A stretch of 64,000 nt of DNA from NCBI GenBank assembly GCA_039105265.1, contig JAPFFF010000055.1, positions 124,001 to 188,000 on the forward strand. Direction: 5' to 3'. How positions within the stretch are numbered: the first letter of the stretch is position 1; every line of letters begins with the position of its first letter. Shown here one piece after another: positions 1 through 10,500 of the stretch. Origin of the DNA: Tritrichomonas musculus (taxonomy: Eukaryota > Parabasalia > Tritrichomonadida > Tritrichomonadidae). The notes beneath the pieces are model-generated. The model was not told the DNA's origin and searched no databases. It was given only the letters and a program-made list of their open reading frames with translations. The position numbers were made by a program, and so were the translations under genes.

Positions 1-986
1 ACTTTATAAAAAAAATTGAATAGTTTTTTTTTTTTTTACATTTTTTTTTTAATTCAAAAAGTTAAGCGACTATTTTTTTATGTACGTTTATGTTCGTTTA
101 TTTTTAAAAAAAGTTAAGTGAAAACTTTACAGGCTTCAAAATGACAAATATAATTATATTTAGATATTTTAAGCTGCGCAATTAGAATACAATTCAAATA
201 AACTTTAATCTTTAAGCTTTTTAATAGAAAAAAAATAACAAATTGAAAATAATTCGAAAAATTAATATTTTTGGAAATCTTCTCTTGTATTAGTAATTAC
301 GGATTTCCCTCTTGAATATATCTTAATGAGTATATACTTGATTTGTTGATGATAGTTTCAACTAGTATTAAAGATACATTTTTTTCTCAAAAATTTGAAT
401 TCTTTTTTTTTCTTAGTAGGAGCAAAGAAATCTTATTTTTAGAGCACACTTTTTTTATATACCATATTGTTGACAACAGTATGCCATTTTTTCTATCAGA
501 TATCACATTCAAAAAACATTGATTTTTTTTATTTTCTAAATTATCACTGATATATTTTTGTAATTGCAAAATTTAACTAGTAAAATTTCTTAATTAGATC
601 ACAATGAATAAGAAACAATGAATGAAAAAGATCAACATTAATTTTTTTTGTGAAAATAAAAACTTCGTCATTTTTTGTGTTTCTGCTCAAGATATGCAAT
701 AATCATAAAATTTATATGCTTTAATGATATAATTTAAGAAATTTATTTAAATTGGAACGATATTGAATGTAAATTATTTAAATTTAATTTTTTTTGAAAG
801 TAATTGGAATATTGCATTTATATAATTATATATCATTCTCTTTTGATTTCAATAATATCAAAATTATTCATTAATTATTATTCAATGATGAAATATTTTA
901 ATTTTATGATATATAGAAAAATTGAAAGCAAACGTATGTATTATCATTCAAATTTAAAATCTCAGCTCTCAAAATTGGTATGATAG

Positions 987-1011
987 TTTTTTTTTTTTTT
1001 TTTTTTTTTTT
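987..1011. repeat. Poly-T run, 25 nt
   Basis: An uninterrupted run of 25 T residues just before the inverted repeat at 1018-1068. Such homopolymers are common in this AT-rich DNA; no function is implied. Confidence 0.9.
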
Positions 1012-1017
1012 GAATTG

Positions 1018-1068
1018 AAAATTTGGCGCTATTTTAACTAATTTCCTTGAAATTTAGCGCCAAATTTT
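1018..1068. repeat. Perfect 14-bp inverted repeat with E2F-like cores
   Basis: The arms AAAATTTGGCGCTA (1018-1031) and TAGCGCCAAATTTT (1055-1068) are exact reverse complements separated by 23 nt. Each arm contains TTTGGCGC, which fits the general E2F consensus TTTSSCGC. It could be a protein-binding palindrome, a small foldback element, or chance. No gene lies close by, which argues against a promoter role. Confidence 0.75.
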
Positions 1069-1741
1069 GTTTTTTTTGATTAAAGTCTATTTCAACAATT
1101 GCTTATGTCGAGTTTGAAAAGCTATTTTAAAAAAAAATGTTTAAAAAACTTTGAAAAAAAAAAAATAATCTTTAATCGAAAAGTTTTGTTTAGGAATTTA
1201 TTTTTCTTGTGCATATATGTAAATATATTATGAAGAAATTATGCTTGTTCAAAAATCTGAAACTACATAATAGTTATTTTCCAAAAATATTTTGAAAAAT
1301 CACCTGAGAAAATAGTAAGTGTTATATAATAGTTTTTTTCAATGTCAAAAACAGTAAGAAATAAAATAAATAAAACAATATATAAATAAATAGATAAAAA
1401 AAAGAGAATTATATTTGGCTATTTATTCTTGAAAATAACAAAAATAAATTGCGGCTTATAATGGAAGTTTTAGTTGTAGAACAAATTTGTTCGTAGGTAG
1501 TGAAAATTTTGCTAAATAACATGAGAATGTAAAAACGTGATAAAACCTCTCCTCAAATCGGTTAAGCGGGCCAAATGTAAGTGTAGAAAAATAATTTTCG
1601 TGTGTGCTGGCTGAACTGAACATGTGAAGGTAGAAATGCGATGATTAAAAGATTTTAAGAATATGTAGAAATTATTTTGTAAAAAGGCAATTCATCTGTT
1701 GCGGAATTAGAAGAATTTGTTTGTAAGAGCATCTTAATTAC

Positions 1742-2984
1742 TCAGAAAAGCGATTTGGTTGAATTCTGATCAGTTTTATATGGATAGGACAATAATAAAA
1801 ATATATAAATAAAGTTCTCAAATATTGAAAGCATATTGGTAAATGAAATGAAGTATTGAATTATCGCAAACTCATTGAGATTGTGTAAAATACGGGTATA
1901 ATCTTTTGTTTCATGTATAATTAAAATGCAATCACAGAACGAGGTCCATCTCACTTCAATATAAGAAGGAACCTTTTAAAATTTTAATCCTTGTCTACTT
2001 TTTCTGTAAATAAAGTTTTCATATTTCTCACTATTTGATAAATATTGAATAAGTTCGAAGATTGGCGATATTTTTTTTGTAATTCCAATAACAAATTCTT
2101 TGAAAATTAAATTTAAAATATGGAGAACACAAGGTATTCTCCACAAATCTAAGCATTCAGCTGTTCTGCACATCAATGGGCAATTATCTGTGGTGCATGA
2201 CAAGACCTCATCAATATTTATTCCATATTGACACAAACTTTTCCTGATTTTTGCTGATAAAACTTCTGCATCATTTACCTCTTCACTTAGATGAATGAAA
2301 TCTAAAAAAAAATCGCAATACATTCCATCAATTAATGATCTTATTGTTATACCGGGGAACTTCCGATTTTTTAAATCGCTCCATTCGTCAAGTGATAAGC
2401 AATTACATGATGAAATTAAAAGTAACTGCTTGATTTCTTTCTGAATCATCTTTGAAAAATTATTCAAAATTTCAATCAACTTGCTTTTCGTAGGAAGATC
2501 TTCTGTAATATTATTTAAAAATGTATTTTCTATTGTTTGAAAAGTGTTTGTATCCAAAAGAATAAAGCCAACCATATTTTTAACTATTTTTTTTTTCTCT
2601 TTCTTCGGAAAATGTAGAAGGTTTGTCCCTTTTTGTGCAATCTCTAAAAACTTCTGGTAAATGAATGCCAGCATGTCTTTTGATATTTTTGACAGAAGAA
2701 AAAATTTTTAGCCATCTTTTGCATTTACTACAATAAAAATATTCTTTTGAAATCGCTTCTGTATTATTTTTGGAAAAAACAGGAACAAAAATCATTGTAG
2801 CATTTTTTAAATTAACAAATCTTGTAACATCTTTATTATCCAAAGTATCAGGCCATGTTTCAATATAGTCTCCAATATGAATAGATGGTTCAACAAAATT
2901 ATTTTCATATGTTTTTTTTATCATCTTGGTTAATAATGGAATTTGAATATTCAAATTTAAGTTTAAATCCTTTGAATTAACCAT
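1742..2984 (-). pseudogene. Broken hAT transposase (BED finger plus RNase H-like core)
   Basis: Transposase that would cut and join hAT ends. The start-proximal part (2984 to about 2600) has a BED-type zinc finger: a CSKC pair followed by IKRHAGIH. The core (2674-1976) has the family blocks LDEWSDLKNRKFPGIT (first catalytic Asp), CTTDNCPLM (second Asp) and RIPCVLHILNLIFKEFV. After an in-frame TAA just before 1976 the same frame goes on with KVPSYIEVRWTSFCDC, the typical RW block. The finger and core lie in different frames, so one frameshift falls at about 2600-2670. The C-terminal half with the dimerisation region is not recognisable. One frameshift, one internal stop and a lost 3' end make this a dead copy. 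Confidence 0.8.
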
Positions 2985-3119
2985 TTCATCTCAATATTTC
3001 AGAATAATTTTAAATGTCTTGAACCATTTTTATTGGAATATTCCTGATAAATTTCAATGAAATCAATCAATATACATTTGAGTTGAAATGGTTAATTCAA
3101 AGGATTTGAACTTAAATTT
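2953..3119. repeat. Inverted repeat, 42-nt arms, over the transposase start
   Basis: The arms 2953-2994 and 3078-3119 are reverse complements with 40 of 42 positions matching and an 83-nt spacer. The left arm contains the start codon and first ten or so codons of the hAT transposase; the right arm repeats them on the opposite strand. A transcript through it would form a long hairpin. It probably arose by a local inverted duplication. Confidence 0.9.
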
Positions 3120-3352
3120 TTGTAATTAATAAATTTCTTGATGATAGATACATGCAAAACAATGTTCTTACTTTAAATTTTCTTTTAACAAGATAAATAT
3201 TATAACAAGATAAATTGTTCATAAACAAAAATTAATATTATGTTAAATTTCATTAAAATAACAGTTTAACAATCTTTTTGTACAAATTAACAAACTTAAA
3301 TAATATGACAATAACTTCATATGATAAAAACATTATTTTCTAAGGGCAAAGA

Positions 3353-3499
3353 CGGGCAATGTCACTTTTCTGCCCGGGCAGCTGAAATGTGACCTAAAAA
3401 AAAAGAAAGTTCGGGTAAACCTTCTGCCCGTAAATTTTGCCCGGGCAAAAAAGTGACATTCTGCCCGAGCCTGCCCGGGCCGCCCTTTTCACATCCCTG
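3353..3499. repeat. hAT terminal and subterminal GC-rich repeats
   Basis: The arms TGTCACTTTTCTGCCCGGGCA (within 3353-3380) and TGCCCGGGCAAAAAAGTGACA (within 3438-3467) form a near-perfect inverted repeat inside the right end of the hAT element. Further CTGCCCG and GCCCGGGC copies lie up to the terminus at 3499. Clustered short subterminal repeats are known transposase-binding sites in hAT elements; that role is inferred here. Confidence 0.75.
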
Positions 3500-3510
3500 C
3501 TCGCTTCTCA

Positions 3511-4180
3511 CAATTTTGAATGGTTTATATTTAGGCTTACAGTCCTCTTTTTTTTATAAAATTTCGAAACTGTAATTCGAAAATTAAAGATTAATATTCT
3601 TTAACATTGCCCATTTTGGAATATCTACTATTATCAGCAATGAATTACTCACATTCTGCATGAGGGTTACGAGTGATGCTTGGCATGGTTTCATATAATG
3701 TAGAGCAAATTGCAGCCCAACTGTCTTTTCTGTAGTGATCGCATTTTACCAAATACAACGGATCCTCAAAAATCATTCTGCTTAAATTAGCATTGCATGA
3801 AATGAATTCAATTTCATTAAAAGCTAATTTCAAATAGTTTTTTGAGCCAAATCTTAAACTCTAGAAAGCCATCCTGCGTCTACATAATATTTTTCTAAAA
3901 TTTAACTTCATGCCAAATTTTTGAAGCGAATTAATGGCATCTTCAAAAACTTCAATAACTGGTTTACTAGAATTACTGTTTGTTCTAGGTATGATACAGA
4001 TTGGAAAACTCATTACATCCCAACTTAACAAAAAATAATATATAAAATCATTATCATACTTTTTAACATAGTTTGCGAAATCTGCCGGAGACACAAAATT
4101 ACAACAGTTTCTGATAGAGGTAACTGTACCATCACTGGATACAGAATCTATTGCAATAATCTACGTTTTATTCTTCATGT
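3511..4180 (-). pseudogene. Relic of a DDE-type transposase-like gene
   Basis: One minus-strand frame stays readable from about 4180 to 3645 despite a few interruptions. It shows IIAIDSVSSDGTVTSIRN, then YYFLLSWDVMSFPICIIP, and later FEDPLYLVKCDHYRKDSW. An 'IIAIDxVS' strand followed later by 'DPLxLxKxxxYR' resembles DDE transposase-like families common in trichomonads; I offer this from memory of the pattern and could not test it. The relic runs into the hAT terminus at 3499, which suggests the hAT element landed in it. It is clearly broken, and its other half is not identified. The exact superfamily is uncertain. Confidence 0.4.
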
Positions 4181-4192
4181 CATTATATCCAA

Positions 4193-4905
4193 ATGGATTT
4201 ACAAACAAGACTTGAACAAGTGCTAAATGCTACAAACAATCACGGCGGTTCTTTAAGAAATTTGAGAACACAACTTGAAGGAGCAATAGAACAACAAGCT
4301 AGTACTTATGGTCCTCGTGCAAGAAGATACTTAATCACCATCAACGATACCGAGAACAAAGAAATAAACGATGTCGTTCAAACTCTAGAGACATTAAGTG
4401 CTATCAGGTACTTCGTGGCCGGAAAGGATTTTGCACCATCAAACGGCCACAAACACTGGCACATATACCTGCATTTTATAGACTGAGTTTATTTCTCTCG
4501 TGTTAGATCTCTTCTCCGTACCGCGCATGTAGATGAATGCCACGGAACCGAATTTGACAATTATCGGTATGTGGTAAAGGAGAAGAAGATTTATAGGCAA
4601 GACTTCCTCGTACAAAGATAAGATCGAGAGATTAGTACAATTGATGACGGATATAAAAACACTCAATGACGATGAATTAGAGGCAAAATATCCGTACGAA
4701 TTTTTTTATCACTACAACAAGATAAGTGATTATAAATTTCGTACCCATGCAATGGAACAACCCTGTGGGGGACAACTCCATTTCAAGAACATTTGGATTT
4801 TTGGCCCTCCGTTTTGGCAAAAGAAAATGGGCCAACAGTTTAGTATCGTCCCATCAGATATACCACAAGAACATAAACAAGTGGTGGGACGGTTACTAAT
4901 TAAAG
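4193..4905 (+). mobile_element. Fossil Rep gene of CRESS-DNA-virus type
   Basis: This is a broken, integrated copy of a rolling-circle replication gene of the kind carried by small circular single-stranded DNA viruses (CRESS-DNA, Cressdnaviricota). The N-terminal part has HUH-endonuclease signatures: RRYLITIND (motif I region), GHKHWHIYLHF (the His-hydrophobic-His motif II) and a downstream motif III-like YRYVVKEK. Farther on is KNIWIFGPP, matching the start of the superfamily 3 helicase domain. The helicase C-terminal half is not seen and no capsid gene was recognised. The copy has at least three breaks and is not functional. Related Rep fossils and viruses are known from Entamoeba, Giardia and trichomonads. 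Age cannot be fixed; the motifs are still clear, so it is not ancient. Confidence 0.75.
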
Positions 4906-5056
4906 TGATAACTATTTTTAAGATTTTCTATAAAAACTTTTATATAAAGCTTTGCATACTCTTTAATTGCAATGCTCAAATAAATCACTTTAATGACAAC
5001 TTATTAAGAAAGCTTAAAGATTACATAAATAATCTTAGGAAAAAGCTCAAAAGATA

Positions 5057-5323
5057 GTGGAAAACAAGCCTGATCGAATAAACGAATTCAACAAAGATTA
5101 TTGTGACGAGCAATTCTGTTCAGAGGGCTTGTATTATTGCAATCTCTATGAATGCAACCCACCATGCATTCATTATATTTTAAACAAAAGATGGGCAAAT
5201 CTTGATTACAATACATTAAATGAATTTGGAATAAAAGATTTATTAATTGATAATATTGACAGAACAAAAGTAATAATAGAATTTATAGATGATAAGTTTA
5301 AAAAAAAATGTAGAAGAGAATGA
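5057..5323 (+). pseudogene. Unrecognised coding fragment, Cys-rich
   Basis: An open frame of 88 codons without a clear ATG start. It contains a Cys-rich stretch (CSEGLYYCNLYECNPPC) followed by an acidic helical segment. The peptide looks like protein rather than random AT-rich translation, and readable pieces in other frames continue to about 5600. It lies between the Rep fossil and the pogo-like transposase and might be the N-terminal part of the latter's original gene, or a separate relic. I do not recognise the family. Confidence 0.3.
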
Positions 5324-5602
5324 ACCTAAAGAATCAGGTTTAATTGACTTAAAATTATCAAATTCAGATGATCATTATGATTCGATGTACGAATATGTTA
5401 TGAATAAATGTTTTTTTTTTTTTTCCAATTAAATTGTGTAATGGGATGAAGAACATATACTAATGATGCTAGATGAACCTTTACTTGATTTGTATTCAAA
5501 ATGTCCAGATGATTTCATAATTAAATTAGCAGTCCGAATATTAAAACATGCTTATGAAAAGAAGAATATGATTACCTGTGTCTCACTTAACTTCGCTCAA
5601 AT

Positions 5603-6202
5603 GTGGTTACATTAAATTACCCTTTTATTCAATGTTTAATTTTCAAATATCTTATAGAAAAAATTATAAATGTTTGGCCCTACATTTTAATGAATGTAAG
5701 TATGATTTCGAGAGTCTATAAAAGACCAGCATATCATCACCACAATGAAAAACCAGAAGAGATTGCTCCTGTTCTAAATGCTCTTAAGAAAGTAAAAAAG
5801 GTGAAATGAGAAATATAGAAAAACAAACCTTGATTAGTTAAAATTCTTTAAAAGACTGGAGAATAAAACTTCAAAAAGATCCGAGTTATAATCCAACAAA
5901 AAAGCAAATAAGAGAATCAACAAGAATTTTTATGCCAGAAGAATAAGATAATATTGAAGAATTTATCAAAGATTATATAATTAAGCCAGGTTATTTTTTT
6001 ACTGACGATGACTTCAGAGAGCTTATAATACCTGAATATTTAAGATATTAACAAAATTCTGAAAATTTAAAGAAATTATATTCTTCAGATGATTATATTT
6101 TTAATATCAAAGGGAAACATAGAATCTCAAGTCGCAAATGTCATATAAGAAGAAGACCTGAAAAAGGAACTTTTGAAGAAGAGTTTATAAATCAAGTAGA
6201 AA

Positions 6203-6241
<39 letters not shown>

Positions 6242-6690
6242 ATAGTGATTTTATTCTAAACATAGATGAGACAAGCTGGGAATTATACCTTAACAATCTT
6301 TTGGTTTGGCAATGTTAAAGTGAAGATCATGCAATATGTTATATGAACAAGACCAATCTAAAAGATTGCATGATTGTTATTGCTGGTGTAACTGCTCCAG
6401 GAACACAATTACCTCTCATGTTTATTGCAAAGGGCACAACAGAGATGTGTGAAAGCTCACAAATTGGTGATATCTCCCATCATTTGAGATATTTTTTCAT
6501 TATTTGAAAGTATTGAGAGAACACTACGGAGGCGTTGATGGACCAAAATTACATTTAATCCTTGATGTCTATCAGTTACATTGAACTGATGACATCAAGA
6601 ATTTTGCATTTGGCCTTAATATAAATCTGTTTTTCGTGCCGGCAGGTAAGACAGACGAGTTTCAGCCCTTGATATTGATAGAGAAATTAA
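5603..6690 (+). mobile_element. Decayed pogo/Tc1-mariner-type DNA transposon
   Basis: Transposase of the DDE superfamily. One frame runs from ATG 5806 to about 6490. It contains a CENP-B/pogo-like helix-turn-helix stretch (FTDDDFRELIIPEYLR to SSRKCHIRRRP), then the first catalytic Asp in FILNIDETSW (about 6250-6280), MIVIAGVTAPGTQLPLMFIAKGTT, and, after a frame change near 6490, LILDVYQLH (second Asp, about 6562) and FVPAGKTDEFQPL (third Asp, about 6655). Stops interrupt it at 5839, 5944, 6049, 6316 and 6582, so the copy is dead. A piece in another frame at 5603-5809 (SRVYKRPAYHHHNEKPEEI) may be its upstream part. I found no terminal repeats, so the limits are those of recognisable coding sequence. 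Confidence 0.75.
6208..6239. repeat. Poly-A run, 32 nt, in frame inside the transposase
   Basis: Thirty-two consecutive A residues between the DNA-binding part and the first catalytic block of the pogo-like transposase. They encode ten lysines and leave the downstream frame (SDFILNIDET) intact. Probably slippage expansion of a lysine-rich linker in a dead gene. Confidence 0.9.
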
Positions 6691-6699
6691 CAAAAATAT

Positions 6700-7584
6700 T
6701 GTTTTTGTCATATATTTAACAAAATGTTTTAAAAAAATATATATGATAATTTAGGAAAAAAAAAAAAAAAACAGTTTTATAAATTGACGGTTATCAATAA
6801 AATTCTGAGGTTATTTTTTTTTCAATGGTCATTAACCATATAAAATCAGAATATTATTTACGATGATATCTTAATAATTATCATATTATTTTCATATAAA
6901 ATTTAAAGCATTAATAGAAATATATATATATATTAATATATAAATTGTATAACTTAAAAATCAAGAAAAATATTGAAGAATCCCTAGTTTATAACTTCTA
7001 AAAAAATGTAATTGAAAATAGTTACGTTATAACTGACCGTTAAGTCACCAAATGTGAATACCTTTAATAAAATTGAATATGGATTTATACATATTTCTAT
7101 ATTTTTTTTCATTTTAAATCTTATATTTCTTATAAAACCCGTCTTCTTGATCAATTTGTGCTTATTTAAATCAAAACTCACAAATAATTAAAAGTTATTT
7201 AACATAATTACAAATGAATCGCCAAAAAAAATATGAATAGCTACTTATGATAGAGTACATATAATGCTTTATGTATTTAAACTTTTTAAAAATAAATTAT
7301 TCATAAAGTATCATACGTTATTTTATTAAAAATCATTTTTGAAAGACTTTTGATCGTTTAAATGCGCTATTATTTTAACGTATTATGAAAAAAAATATAT
7401 TTTTATTTTTTATCAAAATTAAATTCAAGAATCAGTTGTGATACAATCAAGAATATGATACGAATTTAGATTTTATTTATAAAATTCTTATTTATAAATA
7501 TAAAATGATATTATTATTGTGATATGATTATCTTAGAAAAAGTGGAAATGCATACGTTACATTTGAATCTTAATAGCAATTTTA
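6700..7584. other. Spacer between the mobile block and the first housekeeping gene
   Basis: AT-rich sequence with a poly-A run near 6755 and TATA-type dinucleotide runs near 6920. No coding frame of quality is seen. It must contain the promoter of the gene starting at 7585, but I could not identify a convincing initiator close to that ATG. Confidence 0.6.
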
Positions 7585-10500
7585 ATGTCGAGCGCTGAAG
7601 TTTTGGTGACTCCCATCAATTCTACAGAAATGAATGAAGCGGGCCAACTAGCAGTACTTAATAATTCAATTACATCTAATCTGCTAGGCCTTCCAACCGT
7701 TAAAAATGAAGAGAGTATCCCACAAAAAAGGAACACAAAACGTTCTCATAGAAAAAAACGTACTCGAGAAGAAATTTTAGCATCTTGCGACTTCACGGCA
7801 TGCAATGTTATCTTAGATGTATCTCCTACAGGCAAATATAGGTTCCATCCTATACGTTCAAGTAGAGTTAGAACTTATCATACATATGAAGAATATTTAG
7901 CAGCAAAGGAAAAGCGTCGTCAGGAAGAAGGCTTGCAAGACCTTCCAGAAGATTCCGATATTGTTTCTGAATCTGAATTTCTTATGTCTGATGATACAGA
8001 AGCTTTTGAAGAAATTCAAATCGAAGAAAAGAGTATATTAGATGATGAAATTCAAGAAGAAAAAAGGTTTCTTGCGGAAGAAATACTTGAACAATATATC
8101 CAACCTCACTCATTGGTTGAAATCCGTCCAGACAGAAATTTTTGCTATGATAATGTTGCAGCTAATATTGATAGAGGAATGCCGGGAAATCCTCTTGAAA
8201 GAGAGATCGAAGAACAAGAAGCACAAGAACTAAAAGAAATAGAAGATGATATTCAATTTCGACAGTCAATGCTTTATCCAGAAAATCCACTTGCCACTCA
8301 CCTTGAACTGAATTTTGCTAGTGATCAAATTCGAAATGATTTTGGTGCTGAGACTACCTTAGATGAATCAGCATTTTCAGTTTCAGAAATTAATCAAGGC
8401 TTAATTTCATTGAGCCCGGGAAGCCCCCGAAGTTCTCCACAGAAAGTGAGAAATATTTGCCAATCTGGTATAATTACATTACTTTCTGTCAATCCAGATG
8501 ATGAGAAAGTTGCTCGTTATCGAGATGAAAGAAAGAATAAGAAACGATATACACATGTTCGTAGATATCGAACAACAGATAAAACAAACGAATTAAACGC
8601 ATCAATGGGACCGACCTCTGGCGCTGTTTCAAATGTCAAGCTTGAATCAAAATCTACATTAGCTGTGTTCACTGATAGTGAAGAGAATAATAAAAATGAA
8701 GAAGACAAATCACTTCAAAAAGCAATTAAAGAGGAAAACCAGCTTGAAGAGGAGAAAAGTCCTGAAAATGACGAAGAAAAAGAAAATAATCATGTGTTTG
8801 AAGGAACAGGAATGAGTATTGGAAACAATAATTTAACCCACGAATATAGTGATCTCACAATATATTCAGAAGAGGAAAAAATGAAATCATCTGAATGTGA
8901 ACGCCTCAAAGAGGAAATAAAAGAAGAACGTAAAGAAGATAATGCTGAAAAAAGGAGAGAATATGAAGAAGCAAAACTAAATCTTCCTGACATACCACCA
9001 ACAGATATTATTCCTAATGGAGATGGAACGATTGATGTTGGAATTCAGGCAATCCGATGCGATCTTGATGAAATACTTAACAGAAGGCCAAGAAAAATCA
9101 GACAAAGTGAAATTCCTTATGCAGATTATGCAGCATTTGCAATACAACCTAGAGTTTTGGTAAATGTTCAACCTGATCGAAATGCATGCTACGATAATAT
9201 AAATGATGCAATTGATCGAGGTACCCCAGGTAATCCATTAGAAGAAGAACTTGAAGAGCAAGAAGCATTTGATGAGAAAGAGAGAGAAGACGATTTAAAC
9301 TTTTACATTTCTACTTTATACAGGGAAGATGCAATTCATACAGAATTACGAGGATCTGCTGATAGTGATGCTCTTCGTGCTGAGTTTGGTAATCGCCCAC
9401 CTGAAGAACCTCGGGCTGAAGAACCAATTATTGAGGAGGAGGAAGAAGAAAATGACACTGCTTCATCTGAAAATTCTGAAGCTGAGATAACTGCTCCATC
9501 AGAAGAAGCATCTACAAAATCACCAAGAATTAAGCGTCGCGTTAAGAAAGTGGTTCATAAAAATGCTGATACTCAGTGTGCTATGATTAATGTTGAACCT
9601 ATTGAAAAAGTACGTGATTTAATTGGAGCTATTCCTGACAGCCAAGAACCAACTAACAGCGAACCCAAAAATGACAATGCAGAGGCTAATGCAGACCCAG
9701 GAGCATTAGAAGATGCAGCAAACACAATCATGAAAGGCCTAACAAATAATGATGAAAACGAAAATGAAAATGACAACACAGAAGCAAATATCAACCCATT
9801 AGAGAATGCTGCAAGCACATTTATGAAAGGACTAACAAATAACGATGAAAACGAAAATGACAATACAGAAGCAAATATTAATCCAACATTAGAAAATGCA
9901 GCAAATACAATTATTGATGGGATAGCAAATGACGATGAAAACGCAGATGGAAATGACAATACAGAAACAAATATTAATCCAACATTAGAAAATGCCGCAA
10001 ACTCTCTTATGAAAGGAATAACAAATAATGACCAGAATGAAAACGATGATGAAAACGATAACGAAAACGCTGAGCAAGAACAACAAGATTCTGGTATTTT
10101 ACAAGATAAAGCCTCATCAATTTTCAGCGCGATGCTCAATAATAATGAATCAGAAAAAAGCGATGGCTTTCAGAAGATACAAATGCCTAAAATCGATGTT
10201 GATTCTTCTAGTCTTTCGCCAAGGATTAAATCACCTAGACAAGCATCAATCAGATGCGCATCAAAGAATGCTTATCGCCCATACAACAGCAGCCGTGGAT
10301 CACCGCGATACAATACTCGTTCTCTTGATGCATCTTCACCATCAATAAATCGACTTAAAGAACGTGCATATAGGCTTGAGCCAATTGCTAATGCCACAAA
10401 CGAACAACTTGAATTGTTAATAGATGAAATCGAACAAGAAAAGAAGATCTTCATGCGTGACCGTCGATTCAGAGATAGTTTGAAATGTAACGCTGCAATT

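Larger units (their letters stand above)
1..1741. other. AT-rich stretch without a recognisable gene
   Basis: No frame here gives a protein I recognise. The longest open frame (about 60 codons on the minus strand near 387-569) has low-complexity Lys/Leu/Asn composition and no family signature. The stretch is likely old mobile-element debris, because it lies directly beyond the broken C-terminal end of the hAT transposase at 1742 and should contain the lost left end of that element. I could not find a copy of the hAT terminus in it. A poly-T run and one clean inverted repeat are listed separately. Confidence 0.6.
1742..3499 (-). mobile_element. hAT-superfamily DNA transposon, right end present, left end not found
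   Basis: The minus strand carries a hAT transposase relic. Outside its 5' end is a GC-rich block that finishes at 3499 with, read on the minus strand, CAGGGATGTGAAAAGGGCGG. A CAGGG start is typical of hAT terminal inverted repeats. The next 8 bases, CTCGCTTC (3500-3507), would be the right copy of the 8-bp target duplication. I could not find the matching left end or the second target copy before 1742, so the left boundary is only the last recognisable transposase sequence. The block is much richer in G and C than its surroundings. The element seems to sit inside an older transposase relic (3511-4180). Confidence 0.75.
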
